NCBI RefSeq assembly: GCF_001854765.1
Contig: NZ_LJJE01000070.1
Coordinates: 1 to 64,000, forward strand
Direction: 5' to 3'
DNA: 64,000 nucleotides
DNA from: Vibrio sonorensis
GTDB taxonomy: Bacteria; Pseudomonadota; Gammaproteobacteria; Enterobacterales; Vibrionaceae
The notes under the pieces are model-generated. The model worked only from the letters and a program-made list of their open reading frames with translations, did no database searches and was not told the DNA's origin. Numbering within the stretch: the stretch's first letter is position 1; the number at the start of each line of letters is the position of its first letter. This document shows positions 57,274 through 64,000 of this stretch, piece by piece. Position numbers and translations under genes: made by a program.

Positions 57274-59421
57274 ATGAAGAAACTTATCCTCATTGTTGCC
57301 TTTTTGCTGTTGATACCAGTTATTGCCATAGCGGCGTTGGTTCTATTTGTTAACCCCAATCAATTCAAACCCATGATTGTTGAAGAAGCTCAAAAGCACA
57401 CGGGTTTAGAGCTGGTTATAGAAGGCGATATTAGTTGGCAGTTTTTCCCTTCTGTCGGTTTTGAACTTGGAAAAACCGAGTTAAGAAACCCACAAGGGTA
57501 CAGTTCTGCAAACTTGTTTAAGGTTGGCAAAGTTGGCATTGATGTTTCCGTTATGCCTCTACTCGATAGAAAATTAGAGATTGGCAACGTAACGTTAGAT
57601 GGCGCAGAGTTTTATTTAGAGACCCTAAAAGACGGCCGAAAAAATATCGACGTGTTGACCAAGTCGAACGAAGTTGCGCCTGCAACAGAATCCGGTACAG
57701 CAACGGCTGAAAACGCGTCGCCGTCTTCTAACGAAGAAGTGGCGCAGGATCCTTCAAAAGCATGGACAATTCAACTTGCAGGTGTCTCTGTCTCTAATGC
57801 ACTACTAGACGTACAAGATCATCAAGCAGGGAGCTTCACTCGTTTATCTGATGTGTCGTTCACTCTGTCAGAGTTTGCGGTAGAAAAATGGTCAAAGGCG
57901 ACCTTTGCGGCTAAGGGCAAAAACAATCAACAAACGTTTTCGGCAAGTGGTAGTGCGGAACTCAAGCTTTCAGAGGGCCTTGCTGAATATGCACTGCGCA
58001 ATATTGAGCTAGAATCGAGTTTTAAAGAGCCAGCGAATAACTTTGAAAAAATCATCTTGGGTTTGGCGACGTTCGAATTTGATAAGCCAAATGCCTTAAC
58101 TTATGAGGTGGTTGGTCAGGCCGCTGGACTTGATATGACGATGAAAGGTCAAGGTGAACTGACGGTAGACAAAGCAATTTCTTTGGTACAGCTAAACAAG
58201 CTGGTTCTCGATGCCAACTATGCAGGTGATAGCTTGCCCCAGTCTCCAATGAAAGTGGATATGGCTTCTGACTTGCGCTTTGATTTAAGCAAAAGTCATT
58301 TGAACTTTGTGCTGCAAAAACTGACCGCCAATGCCATTGAGTTAGATGGTAAAGCAGACGTTTTCTTAGGTGATATTCCCAAAGTGCGTTTTGCGCTTCA
58401 CAGTCCAAACATCGACCTAGATGAGTTCTTGGGGCTAGGTGCAGAAAACGCAACCGCCGAAACGTCTGATACTAGTGATGAAACTGCCTCGCAAGGAAAA
58501 ACAGAGCAATCGACACCAGTAGAGCAAGAAGTAGAACCCGATCTCGCGGCGCTCAAGACCCTTGATGTTAGTGGTGATATTAGCATTGACAAATTCAAGG
58601 CAAACAATGCGCACATGCAAGAGGTACAAGCGAGCTTTTATGTAAACAGAGGTATCGCAGAACTGACTAAGTTTACGTCAAAGTTGTATCAGGGCACTAT
58701 TTCTGCCACTGCCAAATTGGACGCGCGAAAGTCACCAGCTAGCTATGTGGCGAAAAAGCAAATTAAAGGGGTGAAAGTTCAACCTCTGCTCATCGATGTG
58801 TCAGACAACGATAAGCTAGAAGGTACTGGTAGCATCGATGTTGACGTTCAAGGTAAAAGCCTGACACCGACAGGGATTCAAAAGAACCTTTTGGGTACGG
58901 TAATCGTTAACTTCGCCGACGGAGCGGTTAATGGCATCAACGTCGCACAGATGATTCGCGAAAACTACGCGAAGATCAAAGGAGAGAAGTTGGATGATAA
59001 AGAAGGTGTGCAAAAGACTGACTTTAGTGCTTTGACTGCGACGCTTAAGTTAAACAAAGGCAATGTCTCTACCGATGACCTCCAGATGCAATCACCGTTA
59101 CTGCGTATTCGCGGCCAAGGTTCTGCGAATTACATCGCTCAGACCGTTGATTTTACAGTAAGTACATCAGTGGTAGGTTCATTAGAAGGCCAAGGTGGTA
59201 AGGATATCGATGAGCTTAAAGATGTCACCATTCCTATCAACGTATCAGGAAGCTGGAACGAACCCAAGTTCAAACTTGTCTTTGATGATGTACTAAAGCA
59301 GAAAGCGAAAAAAGAGATCGATCGCGGTCTGAAAAAGCTGGATGAAAAATTGGGTGATAAGATAAAAGATGAGAAAACCAAAGACGCAATCAACGGCTTG
59401 ATCAAAGGTCTTTTTAACTAA
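57274..59421 (+). CDS. asmA: AsmA-family protein
   Basis: 715 aa. One N-terminal membrane helix (KLILIVAFLLLIPVIAIAAL) is followed by a long periplasmic chain. The AsmA N-terminal domain starts NPNQFKPMIVEEAQKHTG. The C-terminal half has LNKGNVSTDDLQMQSPLLRIRG and ends in a charged helical tail. AsmA-like proteins are proposed to bridge the envelope and move phospholipids. The start is MKKLILIV with AAGGA upstream; 17 more codons are open before it. A linker rich in Ala, Thr and Glu is at about 145-170. Confidence 0.92.
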   Translation: MKKLILIVAFLLLIPVIAIAALVLFVNPNQFKPMIVEEAQKHTGLELVIEGDISWQFFPSVGFELGKTELRNPQGYSSANLFKVGKVGIDVSVMPLLDRKLEIGNVTLDGAEFYLETLKDGRKNIDVLTKSNEVAPATESGTATAENASPSSNEEVAQDPSKAWTIQLAGVSVSNALLDVQDHQAGSFTRLSDVSFTLSEFAVEKWSKATFAAKGKNNQQTFSASGSAELKLSEGLAEYALRNIELESSFKEPANNFEKIILGLATFEFDKPNALTYEVVGQAAGLDMTMKGQGELTVDKAISLVQLNKLVLDANYAGDSLPQSPMKVDMASDLRFDLSKSHLNFVLQKLTANAIELDGKADVFLGDIPKVRFALHSPNIDLDEFLGLGAENATAETSDTSDETASQGKTEQSTPVEQEVEPDLAALKTLDVSGDISIDKFKANNAHMQEVQASFYVNRGIAELTKFTSKLYQGTISATAKLDARKSPASYVAKKQIKGVKVQPLLIDVSDNDKLEGTGSIDVDVQGKSLTPTGIQKNLLGTVIVNFADGAVNGINVAQMIRENYAKIKGEKLDDKEGVQKTDFSALTATLKLNKGNVSTDDLQMQSPLLRIRGQGSANYIAQTVDFTVSTSVVGSLEGQGGKDIDELKDVTIPINVSGSWNEPKFKLVFDDVLKQKAKKEIDRGLKKLDEKLGDKIKDEKTKDAINGLIKGLFN

Positions 59422-59453
59422 GCCTCACTTAAATGCTAATGAGCAAGATAAAT

Positions 59454-59481
59454 AAAAAGAGAGCTGCATAGCTCTCTTTTT
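59454..59481. terminator. bidirectional terminator between asmA and cobO/btuR
   Basis: AAAAAGAGAGCT pairs with AGCTCTCTTTTT around GCAT. Confidence 0.95.
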
Positions 59482-59499
59482 ATTTAGAAGGCCTATCTA

Positions 59500-60102
59500 C
59501 TACCAATCGACACCCTTTAGCGCTTTCACGCCGGATTCGAATGCGTGTTTGACGTTTTTTACTTCAGATACCGTATCGGCCATTTCGATTAGCGTACGGT
59601 GTGCGCCTCTACCAGTAATGATCACAGATTGCATTGGAGGACGATTATTTAATGCTTCAACGACTTCATCGAGTTCTACATAGCCATAGCTGACCATATA
59701 AGTAAGTTCATCAAAGAGGATGACGTCGATAGACTCATCGGCCAACATGCGTTGACACTCTTTCCAAATAATTTGAGCTGCAAGCGTATCCGCTTCTTTA
59801 TTTTGTGTTTCCCATGTAAAACCCGTTGCCATGGTTTGAAACTCCACCCCTAGTTTTTCTAGCAGGTTGCGCTCTCCATTTTCCCACGTGCCTTTAATAA
59901 ACTGAGCAACTGCACAGTTTAAACCGTGTCCAACGGCGCGCGCTATAGTGCCAAACCCTGAAGTGGACTTACCTTTACCATTTCCGGTTATGACGAGTAA
60001 AAGTCCTTTTACTTCCTGAGCCGCAGCGACTTTAGCGTCCACTTTTTCTTTTACCTTCTGCTGGCGAGCTTTGTGGCGTTGCGCTTTGTCCTCGTTATTC
60101 AT
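59500..60102 (-). CDS. btuR: cob(I)yrinic acid a,c-diamide adenosyltransferase
   Basis: 200 aa CobA/CobO/BtuR-type P-loop enzyme that adenosylates cobalamin. The Walker A is ITGNGKGKSTSGFGT near residue 39, and FDELTYMVSYGYVE and IITGRGAHRTLIEMAD follow. The N-terminal 30 residues are highly charged. The start MNNEDKAQRH has AAAGGACG upstream. An open frame of 18 codons precedes it. Confidence 0.95.
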   Translation of the reverse strand: MNNEDKAQRHKARQQKVKEKVDAKVAAAQEVKGLLLVITGNGKGKSTSGFGTIARAVGHGLNCAVAQFIKGTWENGERNLLEKLGVEFQTMATGFTWETQNKEADTLAAQIIWKECQRMLADESIDVILFDELTYMVSYGYVELDEVVEALNNRPPMQSVIITGRGAHRTLIEMADTVSEVKNVKHAFESGVKALKGVDW

Positions 60103-60265
60103 TATTTCGTCCTTTCTAATATTGGGATATGCCTCATAACTCATTGTAGAACTCATCGAATAGCTGACAACTGGTCACTGGAGTTCTGGTATCAAGCGAG
60201 GATTTCACATTATGATAGCTTAACTAACGTTAGGCAAAAACCATTGAAAAATCAGGGTATATGGA

Positions 60266-60714
60266 ATGAAAAAGATTCTTGTTGTGTGTATGGGCAACAT
60301 TTGTCGCTCACCGACAGGCGAAGCGATATTAAGAGCAAAAGCTAAGGAACAAGGTGTCAACGTCCAAATTGACTCAGCGGGAACGATTGGTTATCACCAA
60401 GGTAACCCACCAGATCCGAGGGCGAAAGCAGCAGGTGAAAAAAGAGGCTATTCGTTTAGTGGTATTCAGGCGCGAAAAGTTGTTGCACAAGACTTTGAAG
60501 AGTATGACCTTATATTGGCAGCGGACAAAGATAATCTCGCCGATCTACAAAGAGATTGCCCCTCGCATCTCCAGCCAAAGATCAAGCTGTTTCTCAGCTA
60601 TATCGATAGTGATTACGACGAAATACCAGACCCTTATTATGGGGGGACAAAGGGTTTGAGCTGGTATTAGATCTGATAGAAGAGGCGAGCGACAAAGTTC
60701 TGCTTGAGTGTTAA
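60266..60714 (+). pseudogene. low-molecular-weight protein tyrosine phosphatase, one frameshift
   Basis: LMW-PTP family. The catalytic loop CMGNICRSP (C-x5-R-S) is at residues 8-16 and the general acid in IPDPYYGG. One T is missing in GGTTT(T)GAG near 60656. Restoring it gives KGFELVLDLIEEASDKVLLEC and 149 aa. The type commonly found with polysaccharide export (Wzb) has this form, but no wza/wzc genes are near. Confidence 0.88.
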
Positions 60715-60742
60715 CCTCATCTCTTATCAATGGCCGCCATCG

Positions 60743-61404
60743 TTAGGCGGCCATTACTCGACCGCTAAAATAGTCATTTGATACGATGTACTCGGTGTTT
60801 CGAATAAGTTCGTCTTGTACCTCCGACCATCGAATTTCTTCTATCTCGCAAGCCGGTACTACACCTGCGACTCGTATATTGAAAGGTGTTAGATCTTTTG
60901 CCCAACTCTGGGTAAGGCCAGCCACAATCGACGCCGTGTTATCAAAGCCCGTGGTGTTGGTCACGTCGGCGTAACTCACGACGTTGACGATCACCCTTGC
61001 TTCTTTTCTAGTCGCATTCTCTCTGCGGTTGCTCTTCCAAAGCTGTAGAGTGCATTCGCCATGCCGGAAAGGTTGCGGTTAAATGTGTCGGCACTGCTGC
61101 TATCTAAAATCCTTGGAATTGCATCGGCGGTAAAGGCATTGATCAACACATCCGGTGAGTGATGCAGTTCTCTATCGATAAATTCAAACACCTGATGAAT
61201 GGCGGTGACAGAATGATCTTTGATGGTGTATTGATAAACACTGTCTGAAATGGTGCGGCATTGATGATAGTTGAATTGCAGTTGAGGCGACGCTTGGTCA
61301 CACAAAACGACTTTGGCGCCAAGGGAAGCAAAGTGTGCTGCCAATGTACCGCCAATTAAAGATCCTGCAGATGTAATCAATACAACAGCACTATTAATTT
61401 TCAT
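60743..61404 (-). pseudogene. divergent short-chain dehydrogenase-like protein, one frameshift
   Basis: About 220 aa when one G is restored near 60994 (KKQG-VIVNVVS). Rossmann opening MKINSAVVLITSAGSLIGG has two of three conserved glycines changed (TGxxxGxG reads TSAGSLIG), the NAG motif is NAF, and the catalytic YxxxK aligns to FDNTA, so both Tyr and Lys are gone. It is likely a non-catalytic SDR. The fold is otherwise complete (GLTQSWAKDLTPFNIRVAGV). Start at MKINS with GGGGGGAGTAGT upstream. Confidence 0.8.
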
Positions 61405-61582
61405 ACTACTCCCCCCTGTAGTTGTTCTAAATTTGTTCACATAGCATGGTTGATTAACTGTGTTTTAAGTGTGAATAAGTTCAAATAACTTGTGTGTGAA
61501 ATATAATGATCACCTAATATTTGCTCTGATTCACAGTTAACAAAGCAACAAAGAAGCAAGTCAGCAAAAAACAAAAACTTGT

Positions 61583-62086
61583 CTACACTTGCGTATTAAT
61601 TTGATGTTTACGCTGGGCTGTAACCATTTGAGGATAAAGGTCTACAGCCATTAGTGGCTTGTCTTTGGGTTGAGCTAGGTGCTGCCTTTGATGGCCAGAA
61701 AGGTTGTGATAGACCTCTTCTGGTAAGTCAAAAGTATCAGTGGGCAAATAGCAAAGAGGCTCTGGGTGGAGATATTGACTGAGTTTGGCACTCGACATTC
61801 CCGCACCGTGAAAAAGCTCGGCTTGTTTTGCTGATATTGGGTAGGACTCTTCATCGGATCGCAACGGTTGTGGCGGGGGAATTTCAAACCGTTCTCTTAG
61901 CAATGACTCGGTGATCTCTTTCGCGTTGAGCTGTTCGACAGGGGTGTTATCCCTAACGTCATTTGAAAACATGGACAAAATTAGTGCAAAGTCGGCCCTG
62001 CGACCTTCGTGCACTGCGTGGTTAATGCCACTGCCGCACTGAAGCTCGTTAATTAAGCCCGCTTTGTCTAATGTATGGATGACCAT
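61583..62086 (-). CDS. VC2046/SO_2500-family protein
   Basis: 167 aa, no signal or membrane helix. I recall this family from the gene next to sodB in V. cholerae and it occupies that place here. Segments: GINHAVHEGRRADFALILSMF (21 residues in total, split by HEGRR), FEIPPPQPLRSDE and EVYHNLSGHQRQHLA. Function unknown. Start ATG has GAGAGGAATCT upstream. Confidence 0.75.
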   Translation of the reverse strand: MVIHTLDKAGLINELQCGSGINHAVHEGRRADFALILSMFSNDVRDNTPVEQLNAKEITESLLRERFEIPPPQPLRSDEESYPISAKQAELFHGAGMSSAKLSQYLHPEPLCYLPTDTFDLPEEVYHNLSGHQRQHLAQPKDKPLMAVDLYPQMVTAQRKHQINTQV

Positions 62087-62196
62087 AGATTCCTCTCTTA
62101 CTGCCCCTTTACTAGCGGCTAAAACAGAGAAATCTTTAGAACAAAATCAGCAGTTAACAAGCAATGTAACGCGTTAGTGTAAAAAGTAGACAGTAA

Positions 62197-62220
62197 AAAA
62201 GCCTGCACGAGTGCAGGCTT
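62197..62220 (-). terminator. terminator after sodB
   Basis: On the minus strand AAGCCTGCAC pairs with GTGCAGGCTT, followed by TTTTTACTG. It lies 44 bp past the sodB stop. Confidence 0.85.
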
Positions 62221-62263
62221 GAAGAATCATTGTGTTTTTTTAGTTAGGAAACGTCCGCTAAGA

Positions 62264-62845
62264 TTACTTAGCTAGGTTTTCTTCAACGAATGACCAGTTT
62301 ACTAGTGCCCAGAACGCGTTCATGTAATCAGGACGAACATTGCGGAAATCAATGTAGTAAGCGTGTTCCCATAGGTCTACAGTTAGCAGCGGAGTAACGC
62401 CTTCTGTAAGTGGCGTTGCTGCGTTTGAAGTGTTGATGATGTCTAGAGAACCATCCGCTTTTTTAACCAACCAAGTCCAAGAAGAACCGAAGTTGTTAAT
62501 CGCTGAATCAGTAAACTTAGCTTTGAACTCTTCGAAAGAGCCAAAAGCTGCATTGATTGCATCGGCTACTGCACCTGTTGGTTCACCACCAGCGTTAGGC
62601 GCTAGACAGTGCCAGTAGAAAGTGTGGTTCCAAATTTGTGCAGCGTTGTTGAAAATGCCACCAGAAGAAGTTTCGATGATTTCTTCTAGAGATTTACCTT
62701 CAAACTCAGTACCAGGAATAAGACCGTTCAACTTTACTACGTAAGTGTTGTGGTGTTTTCCGTGGTGGAAATCTAATGTTTCCGCTGAGATATGTGGTTC
62801 TAGCGCGTCTTTCGCGTAAGGAAGAGCTGGTAGTTCAAATGCCAT
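62264..62845 (-). CDS. sodB: iron superoxide dismutase
   Basis: 193 aa, E. coli SodB length. Iron ligands: His in HHGKHHNTYV, His in IWNHTFYW, and DLWEHAYY (Asp, His). The Gln in NNAAQIWNH is the FeSOD-specific residue. The start is MAFELPALPY with GGAGAATCGAGC upstream; the open frame extends 17 codons upstream in non-conserved sequence. In other gamma-proteobacteria the mRNA is a RyhB target; I did not find a certain pairing site. Confidence 0.97.
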   Translation of the reverse strand: MAFELPALPYAKDALEPHISAETLDFHHGKHHNTYVVKLNGLIPGTEFEGKSLEEIIETSSGGIFNNAAQIWNHTFYWHCLAPNAGGEPTGAVADAINAAFGSFEEFKAKFTDSAINNFGSSWTWLVKKADGSLDIINTSNAATPLTEGVTPLLTVDLWEHAYYIDFRNVRPDYMNAFWALVNWSFVEENLAK

Positions 62846-63183
62846 TGCTCGATTCTCCATTTGTGTGAAAGAGAGGACTCTTTCGATTGCTTCCAATGTT
62901 TATTATTTTATTGGTCTCAGTGTCGGACCTTAGTCAATTGACTGACTTGCGCTATAGTTTAGCAAGTTTTTACTTTATTAAAAGGGTCGCTCACCATTTT
63001 CTATGTGAAATTTATCTATCGCTTATATAACAACCGCCATAAATCAAGGCTTTCCATGGGGTATTAGAGAGAGTAAGCCGATTGATATCACTTAGTTATA
63101 TCCCCAAAGAATCTGTGCTTTTTATTCTTGCGCAATGGTTTAGAATGTAGGCATAACTTGCAGTAACTCCAGTAAGAGGAAGC
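62846..63183. other. sodB/grxD divergent region
   Basis: 338 bp. A 12-bp palindrome AGTCAATTGACT (62932-62943) contains a possible sodB -35 (TTGACT). No clear Fur, IscR or LexA site can be called. The grxD ribosome-binding site is AAGAGGAAGC. Confidence 0.45.
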
Positions 63184-63519
63184 ATGGAAACTATCGACAA
63201 AATCAAACAGCAAATCGCAGAAAACTCAATCCTTCTATACATGAAGGGTTCACCAAAACTTCCAAGCTGCGGTTTCTCTTCTCAAGCATCGCAAGCATTG
63301 ATGGCATGTGGTGAAAAGTTCGCGTACGTAGATATTCTGCAAAATCCAGATATCCGTGCTCAGCTACCTGCCTATGCGCAATGGCCAACTTTCCCGCAGT
63401 TGTGGGTTGAAGGCGAACTGATTGGTGGCTGTGACATCATTGTTGAAATGTTCCAGAAAGGTGAACTTCAACCATTGATTAAAGAAGCCGCTGCACGCAC
63501 TGAGAGCGGTGAAGAATAA
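63184..63519 (+). CDS. grxD: monothiol glutaredoxin GrxD (Grx4)
   Basis: 111 aa, CGFS-type. Active Cys in LPSCGFSSQASQ near residue 30, followed by WPTFPQLWVEGELIGGCDIIVEM. CGFS glutaredoxins hold and pass [2Fe-2S] clusters. Divergent from sodB, an order kept in vibrios as I remember it. Confidence 0.96.
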   Translation: METIDKIKQQIAENSILLYMKGSPKLPSCGFSSQASQALMACGEKFAYVDILQNPDIRAQLPAYAQWPTFPQLWVEGELIGGCDIIVEMFQKGELQPLIKEAAARTESGEE

Positions 63520-63552
63520 TACTGTTTAAATTTACAGTTTTTCTTTGATTTC

Positions 63553-63582
63553 ATAAGGCCACATTGCATAATGTGGCCTTAT
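63553..63582 (+). terminator. terminator after grxD
   Basis: A perfect 13-bp stem ATAAGGCCACATT/AATGTGGCCTTAT around GCAT, with a short T run. Confidence 0.85.
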
Positions 63583-63604
63583 TTGTTTCTACTCTATCGC
63601 TTTT

Positions 63605-64000
63605 ATGTCTCGACTTTTTATTGCAGAAAAACCGAGTTTGGGCCGAGCTATCGCTGCGGCGCTGCCGGGTCAGAAGAAAAACCAGTCAGGTTACATCGAG
63701 TGCGGCAATGACATCGTAACTTGGTGCATTGGTCATCTGTTAGAGCAGGTTGAGCCAGACGTTTATGACGAGCGCTACAAAAAGTGGAACATGGCTGATT
63801 TACCGATCGTTCCTCAGCAATGGCAATTAAAACCGAGAAAATCCGCGAGCAAGCAACTTAGCGTAGTTCGAAAACTACTGAAAACCAGTAGCCAGATAAT
63901 CCACGCTGGAGATCCGGATAGGGAAGGGCAGCTTCTTGTTGACGAAGTGTTGGATTATTGCAAAGTCAGCGCTGCTAAAAAAGCTGCGACTCAACGTTTG
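63605..64000 (+). CDS. topB: DNA topoisomerase III, N-terminal part (cut by window edge)
   Basis: 132 codons to the window end, all open. The Toprim domain starts [17 protein letters not shown] and contains the metal-binding [30 protein letters not shown] and [10 protein letters not shown] match TopB. This type IA enzyme decatenates replication intermediates. The 3' part lies beyond 64000. Confidence 0.96.
   Translation, partial: MSRLFIAEKPSLGRAIAAALPGQKKNQSGYIECGNDIVTWCIGHLLEQVEPDVYDERYKKWNMADLPIVPQQWQLKPRKSASKQLSVVRKLLKTSSQIIHAGDPDREGQLLVDEVLDYCKVSAAKKAATQRL

Noticed and set aside
62932..62943. AGTCAATTGACT palindrome before sodB as an IscR or other operator
   Set aside because: Too short and it contains a likely -35 box; does not match IscR or Fur motifs well.

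Overview
This is a gene-dense stretch of a gamma-proteobacterial main chromosome, almost certainly a Vibrio. The evidence is the divergent qrr1/luxO pair followed by luxU, the sodium-motor protein gene motY beside rnt, a NutA-type 5'-nucleotidase, a Vibrio-type DUF2753 gene, and the order GGDEF - CBS - zntA - udp - metG - mrp - udk, which I remember as matching V. cholerae chromosome 1. No prophage, IS element, CRISPR array or defence island is visible. The window is core genome with a few odd genes and well-defined regulatory sites.

Layout. 1-4.9 kb: tRNA-Met and tRNA-Leu, then lolB-ispE-prs-pth-ychF on the minus strand. 5.0-10.4 kb: hemA-prfA-prmC-sirB2-sirB1-kdsA on the plus strand. 10.8-20.4 kb: nutA, ybaK, uraA with a PurR-type palindrome, a DUF2066 gene, the overlapping bepA-arsC-like-wrbA-like-DUF2069 set, and a TusA-like gene overlapping perM. 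20.5-30.9 kb: an amino-acid-type dCache chemoreceptor, bcp, gcvR, dapA-bamC, a Na+/H+ antiporter family gene, rnt, motY, a DUF2753 gene behind a Fur-type palindrome, gloA, and an unusual nth. 31.0-36.7 kb: the rsxABCDGE electron-transport genes. 36.9-43.4 kb: a secreted beta-barrel-like protein, tRNA-Asn, uvrB with LexA and DnaA sites, then the quorum-sensing hub qrr1/luxO/luxU and yvcK. 43.7-46.6 kb: moaABCDE behind a Moco riboswitch. 46.6-56.3 kb: a PAS-GGDEF protein with a degenerate motif, a CBS protein, zntA with a ZntR-type promoter, udp with two CRP sites, an unknown membrane-anchored protein, metG and mrp. 56.5-64 kb: udk, asmA, cobO/btuR, a low-molecular-weight phosphatase, a non-canonical SDR, a VC2046-family gene, sodB, grxD and the start of topB.

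How the genes work together. Phosphorylated LuxO with sigma54 should drive Qrr1, whose sigma54 promoter and LuxO site lie in the shared intergenic region. LuxU is the phosphorelay protein feeding LuxO. RsxABCDGE is a membrane electron-transport complex, and the adjacent nth lacks the cysteines of a [4Fe-4S] cluster. MoaA-E make molybdopterin under feedback from the riboswitch.

Data quality. Eight otherwise intact conserved genes (bamC, rsxC, rsxB, luxU, moaB, mrp, the phosphatase and the SDR) carry nine single-base losses and no gains. Several of these genes are essential or universally kept, so base loss in sequencing or assembly is more likely than true pseudogenes. I did not find a wholly new multi-gene system. 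The most unusual items are the cluster-less nth, the SDR that has lost its catalytic motif, the Fur-boxed cysteine-rich DUF2753 gene and the degenerate GGDEF protein.
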